A stretch of DNA of 64,000 bases from Lunularia cruciata (taxonomy: Eukaryota; Streptophyta; Marchantiopsida; Lunulariales; Lunulariaceae), in contig OX419756.1 in the NCBI GenBank assembly GCA_948567375.1, positions 8,251,001-8,315,000 on the forward strand, written 5' to 3'. The notes beneath the pieces are model-generated. The model was not told where the DNA came from. It did no database searches and worked only from the letters and a program-made list of their open reading frames with translations. The translations under genes and the position numbers were made by a program. Of this stretch, positions 50,501 to 62,200 are shown one piece after another; the stretch's first letter is position 1; each line of letters begins with the position of its first letter.

Positions 50501-52290
50501 AGCAATGGTATATGCCACCAAAGTATGGAGGCATTATCTTTTGGGAAAGCATGTGATCATGAAAACCAATCACAAACCCCTATTGCAAACGTTACACTTG
50601 GAACATATGAAGAGATGACATCATCAATGGGAGGAACAACTACAACTTTTTGACATCAAACTTGAGTACAAACTTGATCAGTTCCACATCATACCTGATG
50701 CCCTATGATAATGACTTGATTTGAAGTCTCTTCCTCTCATCACGACGGCAATTAAGATTTTATCAATTGACTCCAAAGTCCAACTCGAGTTTAAGACCAC
50801 GTTACAACAAGATTCTTTCATTCAAATGGTACAAGGTCATCTTGCAGCATATGCCAAGGAGTACAAGACCTTCTTCTTCTTCTTCTTCTTCTTCTTCTTC
50901 TTCTTCTTCTTCTTCTTCTTCAAGGAAAGCCTTCTATTCTATGAGAATCTGATTTAGGTTCCAGCCAAGGGTGAATTCCAACTTGTGTGCCTCCAAGAAC
51001 CCATGGCTTACCAATTGCTGGTCAAATGAGTGTGGACAAGACCTTGGGTACTCTCCAATACCAATGGTGTTGGCCCAACATTACACAAGATATTTGAGAG
51101 TTTGTCCAATCATGTGAGAGCTGCCAACGCAACAAGGCCAACAACCAGAAACTGAGTGGACTCCTTAAACCACTCTCTATTCCATCTTCTCAATGGGAGC
51201 ATGTAAGCTTAGATCTCATCACATCCTTGCCCAAGACAAAGCAAAGTCACAAAAAAATTGTGGTGTTTGTGGATAAGCTTAGTAAGCAAATCCATTTGAC
51301 ACCAACCTTTGATATCATGGATGCTCCGACATTGGTGCAAATATATTTTGACATTGTCTTCAAGCATCATGGGATGCCTTGTGTACTCATCTCAGACCGT
51401 GATCCTTGATTCATTGGGAAATTTTGGCAAGCACTCTTCCAAGTACTTGGCACCAAGCTTGTTTTGTCCATGGCCTACCATCCTCAAACTGATGGGCATA
51501 TTGAATGTGCAAATTGCACCTTGGAGGATATGATTTGTGCCTTTGTCAACATCCACCATACCAATTGGGATGAATGTTTTGCAGCTACGGAGTTTGCATA
51601 CAATAACTCCAAGCAAGCAAGCATCTCCTTTTCTCAATTTTGGCCAAGATCCACTTGTTCTAGATTCTCTTCTTGTTTCACTTCCATCTCATGTCCCTCA
51701 TACTTCCACCTTCTTGACCACCATATCTAAATCCCTCTAACAAGCCAAATCTCATCTCCTTGTTGCTCAAAATTGGCAAAAACAATATACGACCACCATT
51801 GCATGATCTCACCTTTCAAGTTGGTGATACGGTCATGCTCTCCTTTAGTAACCTAACCTTCCCACTTGATACCTAAGTTCCTAAAATTGCCCCTAATTGG
51901 ATAAGACCCTTTGATGTCACCCAAATCATATCTCTTGTTGCTTATCAACTTGCCTTGCCTTGTCATATGTACATCCACCCTATCTTCCGTGTTTCCAAGT
52001 TGAAACCCTTTGTTCCTAACCCATTTTATTTTTCCTCTTGTGTCCAACCTCCTCCTCCTCCCATCCCTATCAATGATCATGAGGAGTACAAAGTTGATCG
52101 TATCCTTGCATGTTGCCATATTCAACAAGGCTACCGACAACATATAGAATACAAGGTCCTTTGGAAAAGGTATCCCCTTCATGATGCCATAGGGGAACCT
52201 CTTTCTCATCTCAAGAATGCACAAACTACCATCCAAGAGTTTGAAGCTTCAATGGCGACAAGGACGTCATCAACTAGCAATGGGGAAATA
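47526..52290 (+). pseudogene. Degenerate gag-pol of the plus-strand chromovirus
   Basis: Gag about 47890-48190 (VFDYECYFKATNLQYERN, then LWWQFQVKQAKRKF). Knuckle CFYYCQIGYCIFKCP near 48585. Protease ILVDFGSSKNYMSMQLAKEL near 48820, with Asp-Phe-Gly at the active site where Asp-Ser/Thr-Gly is usual. [14 protein letters not shown], then VLPFGLTNAP and MFLDDILIYSKKEAEHI at 49945-49990. Integrase: CESCQRNKA near 51110, LDLITSLPK, LISDRDP then a TGA, and MAYHPQTDGHIECANCTLED (D, D, E residues present). Chromodomain about 52085-52250: YKVDRILACC and IEYKVLWKRYPLHDA. Numerous stops, e.g. inside the RT and after SDRDP, disable it. Confidence 0.88.
50871..50921 (+). repeat. (TTC)17 microsatellite in chromovirus pol
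   Basis: A pure TTC run that would add Phe (or Ser in another frame) residues to pol just before the integrase region. The matching site in the minus-strand copy near 41280 has only one or two such triplets. Confidence 0.95.
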
Positions 52291-52717
52291 GGTAACAATA
52301 TGGAATTCAGTGATGAAGTTAGTTAGGGCTAACAAAGTAGCAAATAAGCCAAATTAGCGTACAATATTCCAGAAATATCCAAAGAGCTTCTTGGGAAACT
52401 TCTCGAATAGCTTAGTGTGCACCCCAAGTAGGTAGCTTCTAAAGAGAAGCTTCTAGAAACTTCTAACTAGCTTAGCTTGCATGCCAAGTAAACGACTTCT
52501 AGAATGAAGCTTCTTGAGAAGCCTCTTGATTAACTTGGCTAGCACTCCAAGAAAATGGCTCAAGGAAGCTTCTTGAGAAGCTCTCCAAGAGCCTTGTATG
52601 CTCTTTATAAATACCAAAGCCAAAACTCATGCTAGGTATTCAGAGTTTTCCCTCATTCAAGTGTCCCAATGTGATCTTCCATTCTCTTATTTATCTACTC
52701 GGTCTTGGTCTTTTACA
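52291..52717 (+). repeat. 3' LTR of plus-strand chromovirus
   Basis: 427 bp, colinear with the 5' LTR; its first base is G where T is expected. It ends TTTTACA and is followed by TTGGC. A purine-rich AATGGGGAAATAG just upstream is a possible polypurine tract. Confidence 0.92.
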
Positions 52718-54310
52718 TTGGCCCAATGGAGGACGTAGTTTGGGCAATGTAGGCTTTCATGCTTAGTCTAGAATCTTAGGTTTATAAGTTCAAACGCGTT
52801 AATGCAAGGCCTAGAGCCCACACATAGTCCTCTCCCCCTCTGACTTCCCACCAAGATTCTAGTTCCCAATAGGAGGTTAGCAAGTTTTGGGCTCTTTTCT
52901 TGGAGAGGAGGCATTTTGTAGCTCCTTTATCTCAAACACTTTGATTAGGCTACTACCCATGCTTACTTCCTCCCTTGGTTGGGGAACACACAAGTGGACT
53001 ACTCCTTCCTTTTGAGATGTTATGCCTTAAAAACATCCTATTTGGCACATATGTATCCTCCCATAGAGGCACTCCTACCTTATCTATGGTCCTTTGATAG
53101 TACCTTTTGGCATACCTTCTCCACACTCTTAGAGGACCATGTATGCTCTCATAATTATTAGATGATGATCATGATTACAGATAGTTTCTCCCGTAGTCAT
53201 GGGAGGATGTGATATCACATCACATGAGGCTATTGCACTAGCAACTTACCTAGGAGCATGAGTACTAGTGGATCCCATGTTGGCATATAGGTTCTTACAT
53301 GAGGATTGCTCTTTTTTATTGCCACATATTGAGTCAACACCTATGATTTCTAAACATCTCTCTAATTAGCTTGGGATCTATTGCCAAACCCAGCCCATAC
53401 AACACTCCCCCCCCCCTTTCCCCCTTTTCAGACTATGTACCCTTAGATTCTAGGAAATTTCAAGTTGAGCTCAATGAGCGTATGCACACTCACACCCTTT
53501 CTAGCATCCACACTGACGCACTTTATTTGATAGAACTAGGATCCTCTCTTTTAGTGGGAAGGGTATTGGAGCTTGGCTTCATGCCTCCCTTTTGATTGAG
53601 GACTTTTGATTCATGTTACCATGGCCCTGCGATGGTCCTACCATGCCCACCGCATCGGAGATTGCGCATACATATTGTCACATTCAGAGATGGTCGACAT
53701 AAATTGTATGATGTGATGTCTTGGCACATGGTAGCATCCAGGTAAAGCTATAGCGATCATTGCCATTAGGTGGAAGGAGGACCACTATGCCCCATGGCTT
53801 GCCTCAGACACCTTTATCCCTTAGCAGTGGAGCTTTTTGGCCACCTTCATCACCGATTTGATGGTCTCCTTCGAGCAGCAGCAGCAGCACGGGGCTCACT
53901 ATAGAGGAGAGGTGCTTTGACTTTCTCACCTGCTATGCTTACCTTGTTTTTTAATAGAGTGTCTCTATCACCCTACAAAGATCATCGATGAGCTTCAATA
54001 GTGGGCACACCGGTTCATTGACGGCCCACCCCCCTTCACTTTTGCCAGACATACCATCAGGGGATCTATATTACACTATGTTGGGGGACTGCATATTTCT
54101 AGTGTTGGTATCGCTGCATAGTACTTCTTTTTTTATGCCATGTGTGCTTAGGTTTTGGTTTCTCCATGCCTTTTTGCACTCTTTTGTTGGATCTTAGGCT
54201 ATTTCGTTCTTTATGCACCTTTTGGTAGTTTATATTCCTTTTCTCCTTTATCTCCAGGGTATATTTTTGGGCATGTGGGCTTTGTCACAAAAAGCTTATG
54301 GGCTCCGGCA
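52718..54310 (+). mobile_element. Second non-LTR element, 3' part (continuation)
   Basis: Just past the chromovirus the frame GPMEDVVWAM resumes the RT C-terminal side, aligned with GPVDQIRQAF of the 58840 element. Further on, RMHTHTLSSIHTDALY, a Cys/His-like region near 53640-53720 (LRIHIVTFRDGRHK), and FIPLAVELFGHLHHRFDGLL near 53810-53870, matching LFVPLALELYGAMDTSFDTF of the long element. Stops are frequent. The portion after 54000 is barely readable. Together with 46400-47100 it forms one element split by the chromovirus. Confidence 0.65.
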
Positions 54311-54574
54311 GTAAGCTCTCATTATCAACTCCCATAGACGATTCCATTGCTTGAAACGAAAAAAGTTGGTCAAACGGTTGAGACGGGGAGACGAGAAGAC
54401 AATATTGCATGAGACGGGATGAATGCTATTACACAACGCAAATAAAATATTCTGCACGATGAATGTGCAAAATATTTTATTTAGATTTGTGTGGATAAGT
54501 GTGACATAATTCAATATGCTTAGTTAGTTCCATGCGTTCTAAAGCTAACAAGCGATACAAGATAAATGGCAGTG

Positions 54575-55292
54575 CGGCTAGCATGCGTCTCTTTGTCCCT
54601 CAACTCATCTTGGAAAGTAGCCAGTAGAAGAAGTCTAACGAGATACCGAGAAACTTCTCGCATTGGTTGCTCTTTGTTAAGGCTTACATTGTTGACTTTC
54701 TTGGCCTCGCTTCTTTACCATAGAAGCCTCGCGGAACCTCACAGCTCATAGCCTTTTCTGTTCCAAAGGGTAGGGTTGCCTTGACAGTTGGGGGGACTCA
54801 ATTGGATGCTCAAAGTTGTTCCCTGGACATCTTTTTACAGTTTTACGTAGGGTTACATGATCTCGTTTGAAGTGGGTAGGAGGCGGAGGTACTAATTAAC
54901 GTTGCTGGGCAGGATATTATAGGAGTTGTCCATTAACTTACATTTGCGGCACAATGAACAGATCGTCGACGATACGTTCACCCCTTAGAGCAGCCGCTAC
55001 GGAAAACCACGATGGTCGAATGAATGAGGAAGAAGAAGACGTTTTTCACAGCCCCCGCAAGCCTTCGCTCGAGATGCTAAAAAAATGGAGGGTAAGTTGG
55101 CATGGAGAGCGGTTCCTTATTTCCTGTGTCAAACATGGTTTACCTCCTCCTGAGCGTGGAGAGAGATTTCTAATCAGTGGAAGCGGCATGCTTCTTTCAT
55201 GTCAAAGTATTGTACGGATGTCTGCATGGAATTACTCATACTTCGAGTCTCTCAACGGCCGTATTCACTGTTGGTGGCTAAATTGAACTTTT
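54575..55292 (+). repeat. Left arm of a large inverted repeat
   Basis: It matches, in reverse complement, 63420-62550 and then 58839-58565. Shared landmarks: GGCCTCGCTTCTTTACC, GAACCTCACAGCTCATAGCC, TTTTTACAGTTTTACGTAG, GGCACAATG, CAGCCGCTACGGAAAACCAC, CTTCGCTCGAGATG, GGTAAGTTGGCATGGAGAGC and CTTCGAGTCTCTCAA. Arms are diverged by point changes and small deletions, so the duplication is not recent. Confidence 0.85.
54954..55091 (+). CDS. First-exon-like 46-codon open segment in the left inverted-repeat arm
   Basis: An ATG at 54954 opens 46 codons (MNRSSTIRSPLRAAATENHD to SLEMLKKWR) that end exactly at a strong donor (G|GTAAGT at 55092). The matching segment of the right arm (minus strand, 62633-62550 and 58839-58759) keeps the ATG, the acidic run and the donor, but has a stop in the acidic-Pro junction. 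I see no following exon and do not know the family. It may be a promoter plus first exon copied from a gene elsewhere. Confidence 0.35.
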
Positions 55293-55324
55293 CGTTGCTT
55301 GAATTCTAATCATATTCCTGCGAA

Positions 55325-55590
55325 TTCTTGGAACAGATAGGAGCATCTGCGTTGGTCGCTTGAACTGTCACCTCGTAGTCCACTGTTGCCTTCGCTAGAG
55401 CTTGTCCTTGGAGCCTCTCTGTCTCTGCAAGTGCCTTCTTCTTTTCTAGATCTTTGGTTAATTCTGCATCTCGAATGGCTGCTATTCGAGCTGATTATAT
55501 TTCAGCAATTTTAGTATTTTGCTCCCATGTTGCTTTCTCTGTGGCCAAGGCCGCATTTGCTCCGGCGACTTCTGCTTCCCTCAAAAGAAT
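55325..55590 (-). pseudogene. Flotillin-like fragment, inverted part
   Basis: On the minus strand REAEVAGANAALATEKATWE, QNTKIAEI, a stop, SARIAAIRDAELTKDLEKKK, ALAETERLQGQALAKATVDY and EVTVQATNADA match the coiled-coil half of plant flotillin-like proteins (membrane-microdomain scaffolds). The in-frame TAA after KIAEI and the opposite orientation to the downstream parts show that the gene is dead. Confidence 0.82.
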
Positions 55591-55609
55591 CCGAGAGATA
55601 AATGTGAAT

Positions 55610-55791
55610 TCTTGGACATAGAGAGACTCCGAGGACAAGCTCAAGCGAAGGCGATCGAACCAACGCAGATGCTTTTCATTATACTCGCCAGATCCGAGCG
55701 GAAGGAATTCAGAAAGAAGCTGATGCCTATCTCTATCGTCAACAAAAGGAGGCTGACGCCTTGCTCTCTTCCAAGCACAAGGAGGCCGAAG
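55610..55791 (+). pseudogene. Flotillin-like fragment, middle part
   Basis: On the plus strand RLRGQAQAKA is followed after a frame change by TNADAFHYTRQIRAEGIQKE and ADAYLYRQQKEADALLSSKH, then KEAE and a donor (G|GTACAA at 55792). This is the Ala/Glu-rich repeat region of flotillins. Its first ~40 bp repeat, in opposite orientation and with a deletion, the end of the inverted fragment at 55325-55590. Confidence 0.82.
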
Positions 55792-56127
55792 GTACAATCT
55801 GGTGAATGTTTGAATGGAACTGTCAATGCCCAACTGTGTTGTATTCACTTCGACGGTTCACTGCACTTCTAAGATTTCTCATATTATGTAATGTACATGG
55901 CTTCAGTTTGAAAGATATCACTGTCACATAAGTACGTGTGATAGAGACCGGTACCGGATATACGCCTTTTGTGCTAATTGCACGTTAACGACAGCAGAGC
56001 CAGAGTTCATGGTTTTCAAAGTCCAATGCAGTCTATCTGGTTCTCGAGCTATTACGGTAGATTAATATCCATCTTGTTGGTTAGGAACTGTGACTTAATC
56101 TCAATAAAACTGAATGCGAGGTTGCAG

Positions 56128-56470
56128 GTATTCGCGTAATGGCACAGGCTCAAGCTGGTTACGTGACGTCAATGTTGCAATCTTTCTGAAGAAATGTTGG
56201 TGCATTCCACGATTTCTTGGTGATCGACCGCAGAGTGTACCAAGCAATGGGCCAGATGAATGCCAACGCTATCAAAGGATTGGAGCCTAAGGTGTCTGTC
56301 TGGATCACAGAGAGTTCTTCGGGAGGTGGCAGTGCTCCAAATGCAGCTCAACTATCGCTGATGTCTACCTGGGGTGCTTTCCCCACTGCTGTCTACAATC
56401 AGAGAACATACGTTCCCCCATCAAGTGTTACCTTTTGGTTTAGTGTACGAGATGAGAACCAGATCTGACA
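56128..56470 (+). pseudogene. Flotillin-like fragment, C-terminal exon
   Basis: After the acceptor TTGCAG at 56122-56127, the phase fits the donor at 55791: GIRVMAQAQAGYVTSMLQSF, a TGA at 56187-56189, then VGAFHDFLVIDRRVYQAMGQ, MNANAIKGLEPKVSVWITES and MSTWGAFPTAVYNQRTYVPP. This matches the conserved C-terminus of plant flotillin-like proteins. The stop confirms a pseudogene, although splice sites are kept. Confidence 0.85.
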
Positions 56471-56479
56471 AATAGAAGT

Positions 56480-58560
56480 CTCTTTTGCTTACACTGGACC
56501 CGCTGTTAACCGTGTGAGTGTGGTGACGCGCACGAATACACTGTTTATACGCGATTCACATGGCTCTTTTGGGCTCCGGCGGCCCACTAAAAGACAAAGT
56601 CCGGGCAATTACAATTTTGACGGAGCTCATGTGCACGTCAGGTCTGTCTGACGTTCAATCCCTCTGCCGGAGTCAGGCAGCTCTAGCTCCGTTTGAGCCT
56701 TTTCGAACCGGAAATTTTCTAGATTAATGAGTCGAGTGATACAACGTGCAATAGAACGATCGGCATTCCTTTTTTATCGGCATTCCTTTTTTATGACAAA
56801 TTTAAATTTTCCCGAAAATGAACCTTCCGACTTCCGGTCTTCGCGGGATCAACTCTTTAATCTTTCGAAGCAAATACATTTTCGATTTTAATTTTTGACC
56901 TTCAAGACGGGATGCAGATGTAATATATTTTACCTTTTTCATTTTTGGATCGTTATTCAATGTTGATCATGTGTGATTTAAGAATGAAATCATTTTATTA
57001 ATATTTTTCTTTGAGATAAAAAAAGAAATTGTTCGTCAACGAGAACCAGTTCCAGTACTTGGGTGTAATATTTTTTCTTTTTCATAACTCTTTTCTCTCC
57101 TTACTAATGTAATTAATTACATAAGATTTTCTGTTTGAAATTCCATTATCACATAATATAAAAATTCATCTATATATGAAAAAACTAAAAGCTAAATTTG
57201 ATGAACATTCCTTTGTTAAAACGAATGTGAAAAAATAATTATTGATTTACAAACCCCGAACTCTTTACTTTACATAATCAATTCCGAGAACTGATTACCT
57301 ATTAACGCCCGTCAATAATCCAAAGTGACCTGTCAATCACAAGTAAACATATGAGGTTGACGTACGTTCAAATTAACTGCCGGACCTATGCACTCCCATG
57401 GACATATGATTATACTCTTTTCGTCAATGTTTACAGGCTGACGGACGTCAAAACTGACGTACATCATTGAGTCATGTGAAGTGGCCTTCTGTCAAGCTCT
57501 CAGTCTGCTGTTGATAAATTACGGTAAGACTAGTGCGTGTGTATGGAATTGCAACGCGCACGAATGTACTAGTGGAAATCAAGTAGTAAGGTGTGATGGA
57601 CATGGTGGTGCCAAAATGCACGTGAAGGCTAAGGTATTCGTAGTTCTAGATCCTTTACGGGGTTGCAACTGAAGAAAGCGCTTGCTGTCGCTATTGTCCA
57701 AGTAAAGGCAAGAAGGACGTAAAAGGGAACACCCGTCTCTCGACCTGTTGTGTCGATGGAGAGCCTTCCACAGAAACTGGGAGGTCAGTCTCAATTGTAG
57801 AGGTCGGGTCGTTAATTTAAAATATAGATACTGTAAAAAATAAATTTAAATTAAATTAAATTTAAAATAATATTAATATATTTGCGCCTCGCGTGGTTTT
57901 GTCACTCGCATGCATGTTAGATTCCTTGATCTGTGTTTTAAGACAGGTAGGATGAAAAGCACACTGCACCAACATCGCCAGCGCGCTGGTGTCATGAAAG
58001 ACTCGACCTCGGAAACAAAAGGTATGCGCTTTCGCCCTGACGGTCACAAACGGTTGTTGACGCTTGTCTCGCCTAGTTAACACCCCAGTTTGCGTTGTCT
58101 CGCAGTCTCAATATTGTTTTTTGCTATTGATTTTAATTAAATTAAATTCATTATTTAATTAAATATATATTTCGTCAAAATTATACAAAATTAAATATAT
58201 TTATATTATAAGAATATATATTATATTATTTTTATTTTTAAATATAATTATATTTTACAATTTATTATTATTTTATAATAAAAATATTATTTTATTTTAT
58301 TTTTTACTTTTTACTTTTTATTTCGTCTCACATTTCAAATCTAAATTTCTAATGAACGATCCAACTCTAAAGCTTATGTTGAACGTACGAGCAGATCGCT
58401 CACGCCCTACAACACAGTTCTTGACGAGCTTGAAAATTCCGAATCCGACAGGGAGTGACTTTGAATACACAACTGTGAGGTAGAGAGCCAGTTCTCAATG
58501 CCAATGGCCGCAGTTCTCAATGCCAATGAGCGGCCAGGACGCGGAACCATGTACTGAAGC
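56480..58560. other. Spacer of the inverted repeat, no gene recognised
   Basis: A moderate-GC part is followed by AT-rich blocks (56860-57280, 57840-57890 and 58130-58350). Small duplications: CGGCATTCCTTTTTTAT twice at 56761-56794 and CAGTTCTCAATGCCAATG twice near 58490-58527. No supportable gene. Confidence 0.4.
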
Positions 58561-58564
58561 ACAG

Positions 58565-58839
58565 GAGGGTTCAATTTGGCCGCCAACGGTGAATATGACC
58601 ATTGAGAGACTCGAAGGATAAGTAATTCCATGGAGATATCTGAATATCACTTTGACATGAAAGAAACACACCGTTTCTGCTGATTAAAAATTTCTCTCCA
58701 CGCAAAGGAGGAGGTAAACCATGTTTGAAATGGGAAACCGCTCTCCATGCCAACTTACCCTCGATCTTTTGACCATCTCGAGCGAAGGCCTAGGTGGGAT
58801 TTAGTAAACGTCTTCATGTTCTTCTTCATCTTCACTCAT
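58565..58839 (-). repeat. Right arm of the inverted repeat, inner part
   Basis: Reverse complement of about 55020-55292. Interrupted at 58839 by the non-LTR insertion; the arm continues at 62550. Confidence 0.85.
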
Positions 58840-59297
58840 GGGGAGAGTGTGGAGACGGGAGAGGAGAGGGAGAGACGTGAGACCATTTTGATAAATTCTG
58901 AGTGTTCTCTAGCATGTGGCCTTCGAGTGAATAGTAGATTCTCTTTGTTTTTCAATTTCGGCTCCATTGGCACCTAGATTGAAGACTATGGAGAATGGAG
59001 TAGAAAGTTATGAAGTTTTTTAGTTTTTTTTTAGGGTTGAGAGTGATCATTATACATTGAGAGTGATGGGTTGTGAATTTTCATTTCTAATATCTGTGTT
59101 TTCATGATTAAGTTCCATGGGAATTTAATTTGAAAATTTTGGAGATGAAAATTGAAAGTTATGAGAGTTTATAGATTTTAGTGTTTGGAGAGATTGTTTT
59201 CTTATGTGAGTTGGGATGTGAGGGGTTGTGGTTTTGCAGATATGGGGAGATATGGAGAGGAGTATCATGTGTTACTATCACTATTCTTGTGCTAGCC

Positions 59298-62200
59298 ATG
59301 GCTACACCTTCCCATGTGGGGTCGCCTAGAGCGGGTCGGGATACACCATGCCCGGTGTGTCATCGACGCTTTACCTCGCAAGGGGTAAAGACCCATGTGG
59401 GAAGGATGCCAAAGGACTATGATTGGACCACTTGGGATGCCCACGTGAGACGAGTGACCACATCGACAACAGTGACACTCAAGATTACGCACGCTTCTTC
59501 TATACCTTCGTTGATCGTTCCAGGGATACCGATCGAGTCGTGGGAGTGGTTAGCTTCTCAGGCGGGTTGCATTTTGGGGTTATTTGAGACTAGTTTTCCA
59601 TGTCCATGTCTATTCCATAGGCTACCCCGCACACTCCATGATGAGGCTAGACAGGCTTTTCGCCTACCACTGGATCGTTTGGCACGTGATCCCTTGGACA
59701 AGTTAGCATGGTTCCTATTCCTCCTACTCCCTCGATGGTGTCTTCGTTATGCTAGAGGGGGACGTGCGGGGCATAGAGAGGTGGCGGCTAGATTTTGTCA
59801 ATTCCGAGCGGGGGATTGGGCAACCCTTCAGGAGGAGTCTGTTAGGGCTACACGATTTAGGAGACAGGCATCGCCACAGGATACCACAAATTCCACTCGA
59901 TTACGACAATGTAGGACATTGGGTCAGGCGGGAGAGTTTAGTAGAGCAGCACGAGCGCTACACCCTTTGTCTATAGCGAGTCCTACTGATGAGACCATCT
60001 CTTCCCTACGCTCATTGCATCCTATAGCAGTAGATGGACTACCACTAGAGGTCTTAGATTATCAGCCTGAGCAGCCTTTATGTCTTGATAGGTCGCTATT
60101 TGCACAAGCATTGTGCACTGTCCCTCGCCTTTCCTCAGGAGGCTTGTCAGGGATGGTTTATGAGCACCTTAGAGATTGCTTCCGGGCAGATGATCCTTCT
60201 AGTGGTTTTACCGAGTTGTTTCAGGTGGCTGCAGCAGTAGCAAGAGGAGACATTCCTATGTCTGTTAGTCGGGTCTTAGGTGCTAGTCGATTTCTCACGA
60301 TCGAGAAGGACACGGGAGGCATTAGACCGATTGCTATTGGAGAGATCTTTTTGCGTTTGGTCAGTCGTACCATTGTCCTTCAGCATCGTTCTCACTTTCG
60401 ACAGCATCTTAGTCCACATCAATTTGGAGTAGCTACACTTGGAGGATGTGAGGCTATATCTCTAGGCATTAGAGCACTCCTAGATATCCATCCGGAGTGG
60501 GTCGTCCTACAGGTGGATGTTGAGAACGCTTTTAATAGCGTCTCACGTGCATCCATCTTTAGAGAGCTTAGGGAGGCTGGTGGATCCTTGGCGAGTCTCA
60601 TTGCTTTTGTGCAGTCTTTTTATGGCTCTCCTGCTTCCCTTTACTACCAGCATGGTGGTTCACAGGAGGGAGTCACCGTCTTAGAGTCAGCTGTTGGTAC
60701 ACGTCAGGGAGATCCTTTGGGGGGGGCCCTTATTTGCCATGGCTCACTTTAGAGCTCTCCAGTCTACTACTTTGGCCATGCCAGGTTGTGTATTTCCCTC
60801 CTTGGCAGATGATACACACATCGTAGGCCCTGTAGATCAGATTAGGCAGGCCTTTGACTACTTGACTACCGAGCTACATCTAGTAAGCTTGAGAGTCAAG
60901 GTGTCAAAGTGTAGGGCATGGTCCCCTTTAGGTATCCCTCCCCACCTTGAGCTTCCAGAGGGATGTATCACATCCACAGATGGACTTCGTGTTCTTGGAG
61001 TGCCAGTAGGATTGGAGGATTTTGTCACACGCTTCTTGGATGCTGCCCTTGCAGAGGATGTTCTCCATGTGGATGACCTTCCATTACTAGGAGATCCGCA
61101 GGTGGCATTTGGTATATTCTCTTCCAGTATTGCTCGTCGACCATCCTACCTCATCCGTACAGTTCCCCCCTCACCGTCCTTCCTATCACGTCTGAGAGCA
61201 ATTGATAGGAGGATTATGGGAGTCTTTGGTGATATTATTGGACCAGGGACTTTTGAGTGTGTGACAGGGGATTTGGCACGTAGACAGACGGCTCTACCGA
61301 TCTCATGTGGTGGGGTTGGCTTGCTTTCTATGGAGGAGATGGCACCTATAGCGTTTTTGGGTAGTTGGGCTCTCTTGGCACCCCTACTTGCCTCTCGTTT
61401 TGTGGTTGTTGATAGGCCGGTTTTGGAGACTTATGTGACAGAGGTGGAGGGAGGATCCTTTTCTCTCCAGGTGTTATTGTGGCAGACGAGAGATAGTCTA
61501 TCCCCACGAGCACGAGAGGGTTTTCCACCGTTTGCTTCACTATCGTCAGATTGGACTAGAGGTCTACAGTCTTCCTTGATGGAGTGACAGTGTGAGCATA
61601 CGCTACATTCTCTCTTAGTTGACTCGTCCATTCCTCAGGCTACTAGAGCATGTCTACGCTCTTGCTCCGGCAAGGGTGTAGGCTCGTGGATCCTAGCTCG
61701 ACCATGCATTAGGGCTTTCCGACTCGCACCGGCTACTTTCTCTACAGCGATGAGGTTTCGCCTAGGTTTGGTCCACCCATCTGCTTCTTCACTACTCACT
61801 TGTGAGTGTGGTTCTACACTAGATGCAGCGGCGGTCCACATGACACGGTGTCCTTTTGGAGGACAGAGGATAGCTACCCATGATGCCATTAGAGACATAG
61901 TGTTTGCTATGGCACGAGAGAGTGGATACTTGGCTTGGAGGGAGCGTTCGTATGCGTTGCAGACGACACGTGTCAGGGCAGACTTATACTTGGTCCGAGA
62001 TGATCAGGTGATAGTAGCGGATGTCGTGGTCACGGACACTACGCGAGATACAGTTTTGGAGGGAGTGATTACCCATCCCCCTGGATGGGCGGTGAGTGCA
62101 GCAGCAGGTCGCAAGGTCTCCAAGTATAGGGGCATGCAGCGGGGTCACCTCTTTGTTCCTCTAGCCTTGGAGTTATATGGAGCTATGGACACGTCATTTG

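Larger units (their letters stand above)
47101..52717 (+). mobile_element. Full-length but defective chromovirus (Ty3/gypsy) with chromodomain
   Basis: LTRs at 47101-47523 and 52291-52717 bound the element. A primer site (TTGGTATAAGAGC, initiator tRNA-Met type) follows the 5' LTR. The flanks TTGGT (47096-47100) and TTGGC (52718-52722) are a near-perfect 5-bp target duplication. Gene order: gag, knuckle, protease, reverse transcriptase, RNase H, integrase, chromodomain, as in chromoviruses. A (TTC)17 tract is inserted in pol at 50871-50921. Stops and frameshifts are frequent, so it cannot move on its own. It interrupts an older non-LTR element. Confidence 0.93.

Noticed and set aside
53406-53430. 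C-rich homopolymer run as a regulatory or quadruplex site
   Set aside because: A run of C inside a decayed retroelement; nothing else supports function.
54954-55286. 110-codon frame read as a whole protein
   Set aside because: The part after 55091 follows a strong donor and is conserved only as DNA in the inverted copy; only the first 46 codons look exon-like.
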